NCBI RefSeq assembly: GCF_011299555.1
Contig: NZ_CP049857.1
Coordinates: forward strand, 3,100,001-3,164,000
Source: Dysgonomonas sp. HDW5A
Lineage (GTDB): Bacteria > Bacteroidota > Bacteroidia > Bacteroidales > Dysgonomonadaceae
Length of the DNA: 64,000 nucleotides
Direction: 5' to 3'
The notes beneath the pieces were generated by a model that made no database searches, was not told the DNA's origin, and saw only the letters and a program-made list of their open reading frames with translations. Positions 26,998 through 35,665 of the stretch are shown in pieces (position 1 is the stretch's first letter; every line of letters begins with the position of its first letter). Position numbers and translations under genes: made by a program.

Positions 26998-27987
26998 GTG
27001 AATACTGATTTACTTGAATTAGATAGAATACGGAAAAATATATCCATTGGATATTTTTATGCGATTATTGCCATTTTTATTATATTTTCAGGCTACTATT
27101 GGTCTGAATCCATAGGTCCTTTTAAATATATAATGGCCGTAGGTCTTTTTTTCCATTGTTTTTGTTTTTTTGTGCCTCTGATGCTAAATTATAATGTATT
27201 TAGACCTTTGGTGACGGTATATTTGTTTTCTATTTCGGTTATAGTATATCCCTTGGTGCTTTTATTCTGGCAACTTGGGCAGATAACCACATTTTTGTGG
27301 TTCTTTCTAATTCCTACCGCCTCTATGATATTCTATTCTGTCAGAGCGGTTATGTTTTGGAGTATTTATATTTTTGTATTGATATGTTCGGTTTTTCTGG
27401 TATCACTTTTTTTTCCTGACCTGCCTATTATATCCGTAACCAGTAAACAGGTTTCTACCATAAATATTCTTACTATTATATGTTTTTTGGCTTTGTTCTT
27501 TTATTTCTTATACTGTATGAATATTATAAATCAGGTTAAGATCACAAAGTCAAACTCATTAGGATCTGATAATGTTGTTGAAAATATTCATACTGACCAA
27601 GATATAGAGAAGTTGAATAAATTATATGATAACATTACTACGTATCTGCATAAGAAAAAACCTTATTGTGATCCTGATTTTACAATATCACAATTATCAG
27701 AGGCAATAGATAGTAATATAACTTATATTTCGAAAGCTATAAAACTAAATAAGGATGTCAATTTTAATATTTTTATCAATTCTTATAGGATAGATATGGT
27801 AAAAGAGATGCTGAATAATGATTATCAGAATAAATATACAATGCGATATATTTATACATCTTCAGGATTCAGGCATCAATCAACATTTAATAAGGTATTC
27901 AAACAAATATCGGGTGTTACCCCATCTGAATACATTAAAAAACTGGAGTTAGATCGCCATAAGGGCGAAAAAGCAGCATTGGATTAG
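26998..27987 (+). CDS. Membrane-anchored AraC-family regulator with six TM segments
   Basis: This 329-aa protein starts at GTG 26998. About six hydrophobic segments fill residues 15-185 (such as YFYAIIAIFIIFSGYYW, FLWFFLIPTASMIFY and ILTIICFLALFFYFLYCM). A C-terminal AraC double helix-turn-helix spans about residues 220-320, with FTISQLSEAIDSNITYISKAI and SGFRHQSTFNKVFKQISGVTPSEYI. The membrane part may sense an envelope or lipid-soluble signal while the C-terminus binds DNA at the membrane. Its target is unknown. The next plus-strand unit, the leader C gene at 28737, is a candidate. Confidence 0.85.
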   Translation: MNTDLLELDRIRKNISIGYFYAIIAIFIIFSGYYWSESIGPFKYIMAVGLFFHCFCFFVPLMLNYNVFRPLVTVYLFSISVIVYPLVLLFWQLGQITTFLWFFLIPTASMIFYSVRAVMFWSIYIFVLICSVFLVSLFFPDLPIISVTSKQVSTINILTIICFLALFFYFLYCMNIINQVKITKSNSLGSDNVVENIHTDQDIEKLNKLYDNITTYLHKKKPYCDPDFTISQLSEAIDSNITYISKAIKLNKDVNFNIFINSYRIDMVKEMLNNDYQNKYTMRYIYTSSGFRHQSTFNKVFKQISGVTPSEYIKKLELDRHKGEKAALD

Positions 27988-28313
27988 CAATTGTTAATAC
28001 TGCTCTTGTTATAGAGTGGCTTTACAATAATACTATCATAGAAGTGGTTGGATTTTTATCCGATCACTTTTTTGTTTTAATGTATCTATGTATGTCTTTA
28101 ATTTGATCTGATACGCTATAACTATTTTATATATGAGGTATACTCTAATCATTTTTTATTATAGAGTTAAAGTATAGGTAAAAACATAAATTTATAAGTG
28201 ATATACTGTATTTTACTTCTTTTATCTCCTTATTATTAATTGTTTATGTAGTTTCTTTTTTCGTCTTGTTTTCCTTTGTTTTAAAGGGATATCACTTATG
28301 CGTTACATCTAAT
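27988..28313. other. Gene-free AT-rich region with a terminator
   Basis: The only clear structure is the terminator of the AraC gene at 28042-28073. The rest is AT-rich without a credible frame. Leader C begins at 28314. Confidence 0.5.
28042..28073 (+). terminator. Terminator of the AraC-family gene
   Basis: AAGTGGTTGGAT pairs with ATCCGATCACTT, two positions being G-U in RNA, around TTTT, followed by a T-run. Confidence 0.75.
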
Positions 28314-28730
28314 TTTGGAATATAAAACTCTTTGATACTACTTTTGGAGGAGAAAAGGATAACGACATCAAAATAAAACTATCAAGACTATTTTATTTCA
28401 TTAAGAGTCTTTTTGGGTAAATACAGAGACATAATGTTTCTATTGAAGATAATTTTTCTGAATAATATTTTTAAGATAAACGCATTATATGTGATGATCA
28501 GTCAGAAAACAAAATTAGCCTCTATTAATTCATACTATACTAGTTGTGAAGGTAAGACCTATCGTGTAATTTCATTCTTGAACTGTTGTTGTTGTTTAGC
28601 TGTTTCACGATTAAGGGCTTATATCCGGATCAATTATTTCCGGCAGCAGTCTGTAGTGATTATATTCTGCTGCCTTTATCTAAGGATATACATTAACTAA
28701 TATATTAGACTTTACTTTTTTAAATTAAAA
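28314..28730 (+). promoter_or_regulatory. Promoter and structured 5' leader of the 28737 gene (leader C)
   Basis: TTTG (28314-28317), 21 bp, then TACTTTTG (28339-28346) is a consensus promoter almost 400 bp before the gene. The transcript would begin in purine-rich GGAGGAGAAAAGG, where leaders A and B have AG tracts. A weak terminator-like hairpin (28384-28414), a stem ATCGTG/CACGAT enclosing TTGTTGTTG (28561-28611) and a 33-nt hairpin (28642-28674) follow, in the same order as leaders A and B. The hairpin ends about 60 nt before the start codon. Confidence 0.6.
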
Positions 28731-28736
28731 ATGACA

Positions 28737-30518
28737 ATGAAGAAGATCTTATTATTTTTGATATTTTCGACGCTTGTGAATACGCTTTATTCTCAAGTTG
28801 GTATAAATACCGAAAATCCGAATGCACTAACAGAATTGGATGTCCGTAACTTAATTAATGGAACTGATACGATCCCTAAAGGGATTATGATACCACGTAT
28901 GACAGAGGTTCAGAGAGACCGGATTGATGTCTCTAATGCGTCTTCCACAAATAGTCTGATGGTATATAATATCGATGAAGACTGTTACAATTATTATTCT
29001 AAAATTGAGGGAGAGTGGAGGAGCTTATGTGGTAAATTGGGAAAAGCTCAATTTGATTTCGACTGTTCGGCTGTAGTTGTATTGGGTACTTATATCGAAA
29101 ACCAAGAGTTGACTCCCTCTAATCAGTTGAAGTTTTTGGTGACTGTCACTAAACCGGGAACATATGATATTACGGGAACAACTTCTAACGGATATTTCTT
29201 TAACGTTTCGGGCACTTTTGTTGAAAATGGAACGTACACTGTTTATGCTCAGGGTATAGGAACGCCTTTGGCTGTAGGGGTAGATGTTGTCGCTCTTACA
29301 AAAAATGGAGAAGATGCAAAGTGTGCTAATTTGGTAAAAGTTCCTGTGCTGAGTTCAATTGCTGTTTATTCAATAAACTGTTCAAGCATTGTTGTTAACG
29401 GGCAATATATAAAAGGAACCAACCTGACTTTAAGCAATACGATCAGGTTGAGTGTGAATGTCTCAAGAGCCGGATCGTACAGCATTACTACACCGCTTAC
29501 AAATGGTGTTAGCTTTAGTGCAAGCGGAAACTTAACGGTAGGAACCCAATTGATCACTCTTATTGGTACAGGTGCTCCTACTGTAAACTCTGATTTTCCA
29601 ATAACGATCAATACGAATTCACCTTCGGGTAATAATATTTGTACTACCACAATACCACTTACGCTACCTCCGATGACTTATGGCATTATAGGAACAGGAG
29701 ATTATTCTTGGGCTTCGACTCAAAGACTCAATGCTTTGACCAATGGAGGGTTAAGTTTTGGCCCCAATGGTAATGTGAAGATTGTAAGCTTTAAACAATT
29801 GTGGAGTACATCTAATGTTAATACAGCAGCTAATTATCTGAATGGTAGTTTTACGGGAGGGCAACAGCCTGATGTCGTATTATATTTTGCTTATGGTGCA
29901 GCCCCTAATGCAGCGATAACAACAGCATTAATAAATTATATAAACCAAGGGGGATGTGTGATCTACGGATCTGCTGATAATACTTCGGCTGCGGTAAATA
30001 TTCTCATGAATGGAATATTTGGTATGTCAACAGCACAAGCTCAAATAGCAGGTAGTGGGACGGTAGATGATAATACTTATCCGGTTGCTAACTTACCCAA
30101 TGATCCGATAGTTAACGGTCCGTTTGGTAATGTATCCGGCAGGCATTGGGGGGAAGATAACTCTTCTACAGGCTCTGTAATAATGACGGCATTACCGCCA
30201 AATTCGATACAGATAGCTTCGGCATATAATCCGTATGGTAAACCAACCGTAAATCCCGAATATTCTATAATATGGTATAATGACAGTAAAAATTTCTTGT
30301 ATTTCGGGGATAGCGTCGCTACTACTACAAGTATAAGTCAGCAGAATGATTATCCATCATCATATACTACAGGAGGTTTTCCTCAGTCTAAATTTTATGG
30401 TAATTATCCTCAGCCTGCGGGTGCTCCATCGCAGTACGTTTATAATTCGGCTTTAGAGTTAAACGGAGTGGCATGGGCTATCAAAAAAGCAGCAGTGAGC
30501 GGAATAAATCCTCATTAA
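28737..30518 (+). CDS. Large exported GINT-type protein with tandem Ig-like repeats
   Basis: Starts are possible at 28731 or, with a better signal peptide, 28737 (593 aa). After the signal peptide come QVGINTENP and the module KGIMIPRMTEVQRDRI with YNYYSKIEGEWRSLCG, common at the start of exported Bacteroidota adhesin-like proteins. Two repeats of about 95 residues follow (FDCSAVVVLGTYI and INCSSIVVNGQYI begin them). The C-terminal part of about 280 residues has DVVLYFAYG and INQGGCVIYGSAD, suggesting an alpha/beta fold. No catalytic motif is evident. Cysteines recur once or twice per repeat. Function is unknown; surface location is inferred. Confidence 0.75.
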   Translation: MKKILLFLIFSTLVNTLYSQVGINTENPNALTELDVRNLINGTDTIPKGIMIPRMTEVQRDRIDVSNASSTNSLMVYNIDEDCYNYYSKIEGEWRSLCGKLGKAQFDFDCSAVVVLGTYIENQELTPSNQLKFLVTVTKPGTYDITGTTSNGYFFNVSGTFVENGTYTVYAQGIGTPLAVGVDVVALTKNGEDAKCANLVKVPVLSSIAVYSINCSSIVVNGQYIKGTNLTLSNTIRLSVNVSRAGSYSITTPLTNGVSFSASGNLTVGTQLITLIGTGAPTVNSDFPITINTNSPSGNNICTTTIPLTLPPMTYGIIGTGDYSWASTQRLNALTNGGLSFGPNGNVKIVSFKQLWSTSNVNTAANYLNGSFTGGQQPDVVLYFAYGAAPNAAITTALINYINQGGCVIYGSADNTSAAVNILMNGIFGMSTAQAQIAGSGTVDDNTYPVANLPNDPIVNGPFGNVSGRHWGEDNSSTGSVIMTALPPNSIQIASAYNPYGKPTVNPEYSIIWYNDSKNFLYFGDSVATTTSISQQNDYPSSYTTGGFPQSKFYGNYPQPAGAPSQYVYNSALELNGVAWAIKKAAVSGINPH

Positions 30519-30557
30519 GCCTTTATGTTATAATTATACAGGATGTTATATAAAAAT

Positions 30558-30598
30558 AAAAGGGTATTCACAATATAGTTACTGAATACCCTTTTTTT
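30558..30598. terminator. Bidirectional terminator
   Basis: AAAAGGGTATTCA pairs perfectly with TGAATACCCTTTT. T-runs exist on both strands, serving the 28737 gene and the convergent flavin reductase gene. Confidence 0.85.
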
Positions 30599-30612
30599 AT
30601 AATCCGAAAGTT

Positions 30613-31179
30613 TTATTTCTTTTTTACAGACCATCCGAAGCGACCTATCTTTTCGGCTAAAGCATAGTAAAAGCCATGCGAATAAGCTATAATTCCTGAC
30701 TTATCCAGCTCGAATCTACCGGTTTGAGGATCAATATATCTTTCATCAGCTTTTACATTTACCACATCAGCAATAAACATGTGATGAGAGCCTAAAGGAA
30801 CAATCTCTTTTACCTTGCATTCAATCGAAAGTGGCGATTCTTCGATGATAGGAGCCTTTACTATAGAAGCTTTTCCGGCTGTAAGTTTCATTTCCTTAAA
30901 TTTATCCACATTCTTGCCCGATTTAACTCCGCACCAATCGGTGGCATATGCCAGATCCTCAGTCGTGATATTAATGACAAATTCCATATTACGCTTTATG
31001 ATGTCATACGAATGTCTTTCGGGGCGTACCGAAATATAACACATGGCGGGATTAGTGCATATAGTTCCGGTCCAGCTTATGGTTATGATATTGTATTCAT
31101 CGGGAGTACTGCCGCAACTCACCATTACAGCGGGTAGGGGGTAGACCATTGTTCCGGGTTTCCAGTCTTGTTTTGTCAT
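30613..31179 (-). CDS. Flavin reductase-like, FMN-binding split-barrel protein
   Basis: This 188-aa protein starts WKPGTMVYPLPAVMVSCG and contains NIITISWTGTICTNPAMCYI, RHSYDIIKRNMEFVINI and HHMFIADVVNV, typical of the flavoredoxin/flavin reductase family. Members bind FMN and act in electron transfer or as NAD(P)H:flavin reductases. No partner monooxygenase is nearby, so the physiological partner is unknown. It is cytoplasmic and transcribed alone. Confidence 0.87.
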   Translation of the reverse strand: MTKQDWKPGTMVYPLPAVMVSCGSTPDEYNIITISWTGTICTNPAMCYISVRPERHSYDIIKRNMEFVINITTEDLAYATDWCGVKSGKNVDKFKEMKLTAGKASIVKAPIIEESPLSIECKVKEIVPLGSHHMFIADVVNVKADERYIDPQTGRFELDKSGIIAYSHGFYYALAEKIGRFGWSVKKK

Positions 31180-31310
31180 TACGGAAGGTTTAAATCAAAT
31201 TGAGTGCAAATATACGAATTTCATTCGTGTTGCTTCTTCCAACAGGGCTGTAGTATTTTTTGATTGATATTCGTTTTACTAATATACCTTTAAATAACAG
31301 ATTTATGGAT

Positions 31311-33572
31311 TCATTTTTTTATGTATGTGCTTAAATATTTACTCGTTAAAGACTTCTTTTCGTTTATAATTTCTATTGGATAGCCTTCGAATATTACTTT
31401 ACCTCCATTCTTACCTGCTCGTGGTCCCATCTCTATTATCCAGTCTGCTTGACTGATAATATCCAGATTGTGTTCGATGATAATAACCGTGTTATGGGTG
31501 ATGTCAATTAATTGATTGAATAGCTTTGACAGTTTCGAAATGTCGGAGCCGTGTAAACCCGTGGTTGGTTCATCAAAAATATAAATTTGTCCCCGTTTTC
31601 CTAATTCTATTGCCAGTTTGAGACGTTGTCTTTCTCCTCCCGAAAGAGTATTTAATGCTTGTCCGATAGTTAAATAACCCAAGCCTACATCGTCCAGATT
31701 TTCAAGTATGCGCTGTATGTCGTTTTCAGAAAAGAATACTTTAGCCTCCGATATAGTCATTGACATTACCTCTTCAATACTTTTTCCTTGCAGTTTATAT
31801 TGCGAAATATCAGGTTTGTATCCGCTGCCGTTGCAGACATCGCAACGAATTTCGACTGTATCCATAAAAGCCAGATCGGTTGATATAATGCCCAATCCCT
31901 TACATGCAGGGCAAGCTCCTTCAGAGTTGGTACTGAATAGAGAAGATGCTACGTTATTTGCTTTGGCAAACAATTTTCGTATTTCGTTGATAATTCCCGT
32001 ATAAGTGGCGGTGTTAGATCTTTTAGATCCTCTTATGGCACCTTGATCTATCATTACAATCTGAGGATAGTTTTTTTGTAATGCCTTAATCAGCGAACTT
32101 TTACCGGAGCCGGCAACACCCGCTATCACGGTCATTAGCTTTTTGGGGATTCGGACTGATATATCTTTTAAATTATGCAACGTAATATTATGCAACGAAA
32201 GAAAATCGGTGGCGACTCTGTAAGTCTCTTTAAGGGATGCTTTTTGAGATAGATATTTTCCGGTTAAGGTACAGGAGGATATTAATCCGGATAAATCACC
32301 TTCGTACACAATTTTACCTCCGTTTCTCCCTGCACCTATTCCCATATCCACAATATGATCGGCTATCGCAATTACATCAGGGTCATGCTCTACAATCAGT
32401 ACAGTATTCCCTTTATCCCGAAGCTCAATCAATAATTTATTCAGCCTGTGCACATCACTGGGATGAAGTCCTATGCTTGGCTCATCAAAAATATAGCAGA
32501 GATCGGTAAGGCTACTGCCTAAATGACGTATGAGTTTTACCCGTTGCGATTCTCCTCCCGATAATGTTGATGTTTCTCTATTGAGGCTGAGGTATTCCAA
32601 ACCGATTGATCTTAAACTCTCTAAATGTGTAATGATAGAATCTAAAACCGGACGTATGCCTGCTTGATCAATACCTCCGATGAATTTAATCAATTCGTCA
32701 ATTTGTAAATCGCAGCAATCTGCTATATTTTTCTGATTGATTTTACAGCTTAATATAGTTGGGTTTAAACGAGCTCCTTTACATTGTGGACACGTATTCT
32801 TCATGACGACTTCTTTGAATCTGTTTGAATTCTTTCCCGTAATTTCTTTTGAGTCTTTTTTGAAGAAGGTCCGTTCAAATCTGGGTAATAATCCTTCATA
32901 AGGTGAAGTTTTCGGAAATCGGGGATCGGGATTGGTCAATTTAATATTATCAGCATAAATAAGGTTATACCACTCTTGTGTTGTATAGTCTTTAACTTTT
33001 TTGTCATTATCAAATAGTCCGGAATAAGCGTAGCGTGTCCACCTCCAGCCATTAACTTCAAATGTCGGGAAATTGATTGCTCCCTCATTAAGAGACTTGT
33101 TTTTATCGATAAGTTTATCAAAGTCAAGAGTGTTGACATTTCCCAACCCTTCGCAATGGGGGCACATCCCTTGCGGATTATTGAATGAAAACGCATTTGA
33201 ATAGCCTACAAATGGTTTACCAACTCTTGAATATATTAATCTGAGCAATGAGTAAATATCTGTAACGGTACCTACTGTTGATCGTGCATTACCTTCGATA
33301 CGCTTCTGGTCTACAACAATAGATACAGATAAATTTTCCATGCTGTCTACATCGGGTTTACCATATTGTTGCAGCCTATGTCTGATAAAGCTATTGTAGG
33401 TTTCGTTGAGCAAGCGTTGCGATTCAGCAGCAATTGTATCGAAGACGAGAGACGATTTACCCGAACCTGAAACTCCTGTAAATACAGTGATTTTCTTTTT
33501 GGGAATGCATACTGAAATGTTTTTCAGGTTGTTTTCTCTAGCTCCTTTTATGATAATATATCGATTGTCCAT
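31311..33572 (-). CDS. UvrA-like ABC ATPase lacking about 190 residues (UvrA2 type)
   Basis: This 753-aa protein has two ABC ATPase modules: Walker A GVSGSGKSS at 33-41 and a second GVAGSGKSS in the C-terminal half, with signatures LSGGESQR and LSGGERQR. Zinc-binding CPHC, CPQC, CPAC and CDVC pairs are present. Canonical UvrA has about 940 residues; the missing portion corresponds in size to the UvrB-binding and part of the insertion domains, as in UvrA2/DrrC-type proteins. These are linked to tolerance of DNA-binding drugs rather than to nucleotide excision repair itself. An HxlR regulator gene is divergent at 33890. The minus-strand promoter is at 33600-33630. Confidence 0.88.
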   Translation of the reverse strand: MDNRYIIIKGARENNLKNISVCIPKKKITVFTGVSGSGKSSLVFDTIAAESQRLLNETYNSFIRHRLQQYGKPDVDSMENLSVSIVVDQKRIEGNARSTVGTVTDIYSLLRLIYSRVGKPFVGYSNAFSFNNPQGMCPHCEGLGNVNTLDFDKLIDKNKSLNEGAINFPTFEVNGWRWTRYAYSGLFDNDKKVKDYTTQEWYNLIYADNIKLTNPDPRFPKTSPYEGLLPRFERTFFKKDSKEITGKNSNRFKEVVMKNTCPQCKGARLNPTILSCKINQKNIADCCDLQIDELIKFIGGIDQAGIRPVLDSIITHLESLRSIGLEYLSLNRETSTLSGGESQRVKLIRHLGSSLTDLCYIFDEPSIGLHPSDVHRLNKLLIELRDKGNTVLIVEHDPDVIAIADHIVDMGIGAGRNGGKIVYEGDLSGLISSCTLTGKYLSQKASLKETYRVATDFLSLHNITLHNLKDISVRIPKKLMTVIAGVAGSGKSSLIKALQKNYPQIVMIDQGAIRGSKRSNTATYTGIINEIRKLFAKANNVASSLFSTNSEGACPACKGLGIISTDLAFMDTVEIRCDVCNGSGYKPDISQYKLQGKSIEEVMSMTISEAKVFFSENDIQRILENLDDVGLGYLTIGQALNTLSGGERQRLKLAIELGKRGQIYIFDEPTTGLHGSDISKLSKLFNQLIDITHNTVIIIEHNLDIISQADWIIEMGPRAGKNGGKVIFEGYPIEIINEKKSLTSKYLSTYIKK

Positions 33573-33599
33573 AACTGTTTTTTTTCTATCCTATAAAAG

Positions 33600-33630
33600 C
33601 AAAAGTACATCTCTTTTATCTTCTTGACAA
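33600..33630 (-). promoter_or_regulatory. Promoter of the UvrA-like gene
   Basis: The minus strand reads TTG (33630-33628), 20 bp, then TACTTTTG (33607-33600), a consensus promoter 28 bp before the start codon. The rest of the 33573-33889 intergenic region holds only the HxlR -7 box at 33860-33867. Confidence 0.65.
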
Positions 33631-33859
33631 TAAGGGATTAATAAGTCATGGGGTGATAAATTAATCGCTATTTGGATTTGAAGAGATTAGATTTTTCTAG
33701 CCATTATTATACGAATATAAGTAAGGCTTTCTTATTCATTTATCGGTATCTATCGGTTTGAAAAAACAGCTTTCGTAATTGTAAAATACTATAGAACGTC
33801 TTATCATTAATTTAGTAAAGTATTGCTGTTGTAGAGTTTCCTGCTGACAAATAAATACT

Positions 33860-33867
33860 TAACTTTG
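33860..33867 (+). promoter_or_regulatory. -7 box of the second HxlR gene
   Basis: TAACTTTG matches TAnnTTTG, 22 bp before the ATG at 33890. No -33 TTG is at the right distance. Confidence 0.45.
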
Positions 33868-33889
33868 ATTAAAACCGAAATTGAAAGTT

Positions 33890-34246
33890 ATGTATAAAAG
33901 AAAGAATCCGATGGATTATTCTGATTGTTCGATTCGTATTCCAGTTGACATTATTTCAGGAAGTTGGAAGATATGGCTTATTCTCGAAATAAATAAAGGG
34001 GTAGCCAGACCAAGCGAATTATATCATAGTATTGCCATTGCTCCCCGACGAGTATTAACGAAACAATTAAAGGAGCTGGAGTTGCAAGGTATAGTCGGTA
34101 AAACGGTATATCCTGTGTTACCTCTTCGGGTTGAATATTATTTGACTGCTGCCGGAAAAGATTTGATTCCTATTCTTGAGCAATTGGAAAGATGGGGTGA
34201 TAAACATAAAAGTGCTTTTATAAATGTAATAGAAGGTTCTGAATAA
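33890..34246 (+). CDS. HxlR-family winged-helix transcription regulator
   Basis: The ATG at 33890 gives 118 aa; a TTG three codons earlier is possible. The winged helix shows IISGSWKIWLILEINKGVARPSELYHSI, APRRVLTKQLKELELQGIV and the wing LPLRVEYYLTAAGKDLIPIL. Cys9 in YSDCSIRIP is at the usual N-terminal position of a redox-sensing cysteine in this family. It is divergent from the UvrA2-like gene, so regulation of that gene in response to an electrophile or drug is a reasonable inference. Confidence 0.87.
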   Translation: MYKRKNPMDYSDCSIRIPVDIISGSWKIWLILEINKGVARPSELYHSIAIAPRRVLTKQLKELELQGIVGKTVYPVLPLRVEYYLTAAGKDLIPILEQLERWGDKHKSAFINVIEGSE

Positions 34247-34469
34247 AGCATTACCTAAAAGATTCTAAGCAGTGTTTTTAGATTATCCTTCATACTTTCT
34301 TTTATTAATTAAAATTCTATTGACTGAGTAGCGATATTAAAAGTATTTTATATCTTTGCCCTTGTAAAATAACTATTTACTCTAATAATGATAACAAAAT
34401 TAACAAACATATCTGCTGATAACAAACTAAATTTTAACTATTTAGGTTTGTCTATGTGCGTTGAAATAT

Positions 34470-34526
<57 letters not shown>

Positions 34527-34559
34527 AACTAGCAGATACATTATTAATAAAAATATTTT

Positions 34560-34583
34560 AGGCAGATTACTCTGTCTTTTTTT
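34560..34583 (+). terminator. Terminator-like hairpin within leader B
   Basis: AGGCAGA-TTAC-TCTGTCT followed by a T-run, 35 nt after the AG tract. Corresponds to 15336-15360 with a changed stem sequence. Confidence 0.6.
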
Positions 34584-34815
34584 GTTATTGTGTTCTAATG
34601 ACATATTGTTTTTCATTTTAGAGTATTTCCCCAATAGATATACTAATAGTTGTTTCGATAAACATCTTCGTGTTACCGATTTGTTTTTTTGTTGTCGTTC
34701 AAAATCGATACGAATAATCTGTTTATCTGTGCCACAACTATGTCAGGCAGTAGTGTGTAGCGACTACATGCTGCTGCTTTTTTATTTGACTAAAACAACT
34801 AACTATATAAATTAA
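34582..34815 (+). CDS. Candidate leader ORF in leader B
   Basis: This 77-codon ATG frame stops 10 nt before the cluster B start codon. Conserved parts with the leader A frame are YFPN, LFFCCRS and QAVVCSDYMLLL. Both frames happen to have the same length. The bases also form the conserved hairpins, so conservation may reflect RNA structure rather than protein. Confidence 0.3.
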   Translation: MLLCSNDILFFILEYFPNRYTNSCFDKHLRVTDLFFCCRSKSIRIICLSVPQLCQAVVCSDYMLLLFYLTKTTNYIN

Positions 34816-34825
34816 TTTGAAGATA

Positions 34826-35629
34826 ATGAGGAAGATAACTTTTTTATTGTTAATTGGTATTCTTTTCTTTAGTCTGTTGCAGGCTCAGGTAGGAATAAAT
34901 ACTCAAAATCCCAAGGCAGCACTAGAAATTATCTCCGAGGGGAGTACCAGTGCAACACAGGCTCTTTCGGTCAGAAATACATCTAATACGGAGATACTTT
35001 CGCTGCGTGATCATGGTTACCTGGGATTGGGAGTGACGAACCCTGATATTCGGCTCGATTTGCGAAATGGGGCCAATAATGCCATTATCGGCATCGGTAA
35101 TAGTAATCAAACGGCAGCAGCAGCTGGAGCCGGATCCTTAAAATATGATACAGGGTCTCAGGCTTTGTATCTGTCTGATGGAACTGTATGGAATAAGCTT
35201 AGTGCTTACCTGATACGTACATATGTGGTTGCCGATATTATCAATACCAGCCAGTCTTTTCCGGATAATGCTTCTACAACGGTTATGAACTGGCGTAAGA
35301 AGGAGGATCTGCTCGGAACATTTAATGCTGCGACCGGAATATTTACAGCTCCTCGGACGGGTACGTACACCATCTCGGTAATTGCCACATTCGACAATGG
35401 AGCGGTTGGTACTAACAGTTATATGCAAATGGAACTGGTATCGCCTGTAGCTACAGTTAAATGTCAATCGACTTATTATGATGCAGCTACCTTTCAAACT
35501 TCAGTGCTATGTTCGGGAAGCTTTCAACTGATAGCTGGACAAACATTGCGATCTGTTATTTCTCATAATATGGGATCACTTAAATATCTTAAGGCAGGTT
35601 ATTGTAATTTAAGTATTTTAGAAAACTAA
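34826..35629 (+). CDS. Exported GINT/C1q-like protein, cluster B gene 1
   Basis: The ATG at 34826 (MRKITFLLLIGILFF) is preferred to the TTG at 34817. The 267-aa product has a signal peptide ending LLQAQ, then VGINTQNPKAALEI, GYLGLGVTNPDIRLDLR and a SLKYDTGSQALYLSDGTVW module. Its C-terminal half contains TFNAATGIFTAPRTGTYTIS, the hallmark pattern of C1q/TNF-like jelly-roll domains. C1q-like domains trimerise and bind ligands; with the signal peptide this suggests a secreted or surface trimeric protein. It is first of three similar genes behind leader B. Confidence 0.76.
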   Translation: MRKITFLLLIGILFFSLLQAQVGINTQNPKAALEIISEGSTSATQALSVRNTSNTEILSLRDHGYLGLGVTNPDIRLDLRNGANNAIIGIGNSNQTAAAAGAGSLKYDTGSQALYLSDGTVWNKLSAYLIRTYVVADIINTSQSFPDNASTTVMNWRKKEDLLGTFNAATGIFTAPRTGTYTISVIATFDNGAVGTNSYMQMELVSPVATVKCQSTYYDAATFQTSVLCSGSFQLIAGQTLRSVISHNMGSLKYLKAGYCNLSILEN

Positions 35630-35665
35630 GGTTCTGAGAGTATGATATTAAAATATAGTTTATGT

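Noticed and set aside
28413-28700. 95-aa TTG-start frame inside leader C
   Set aside because: It reads the conserved hairpin in a different frame from the leader A and B candidate peptides and has no family-like sequence.
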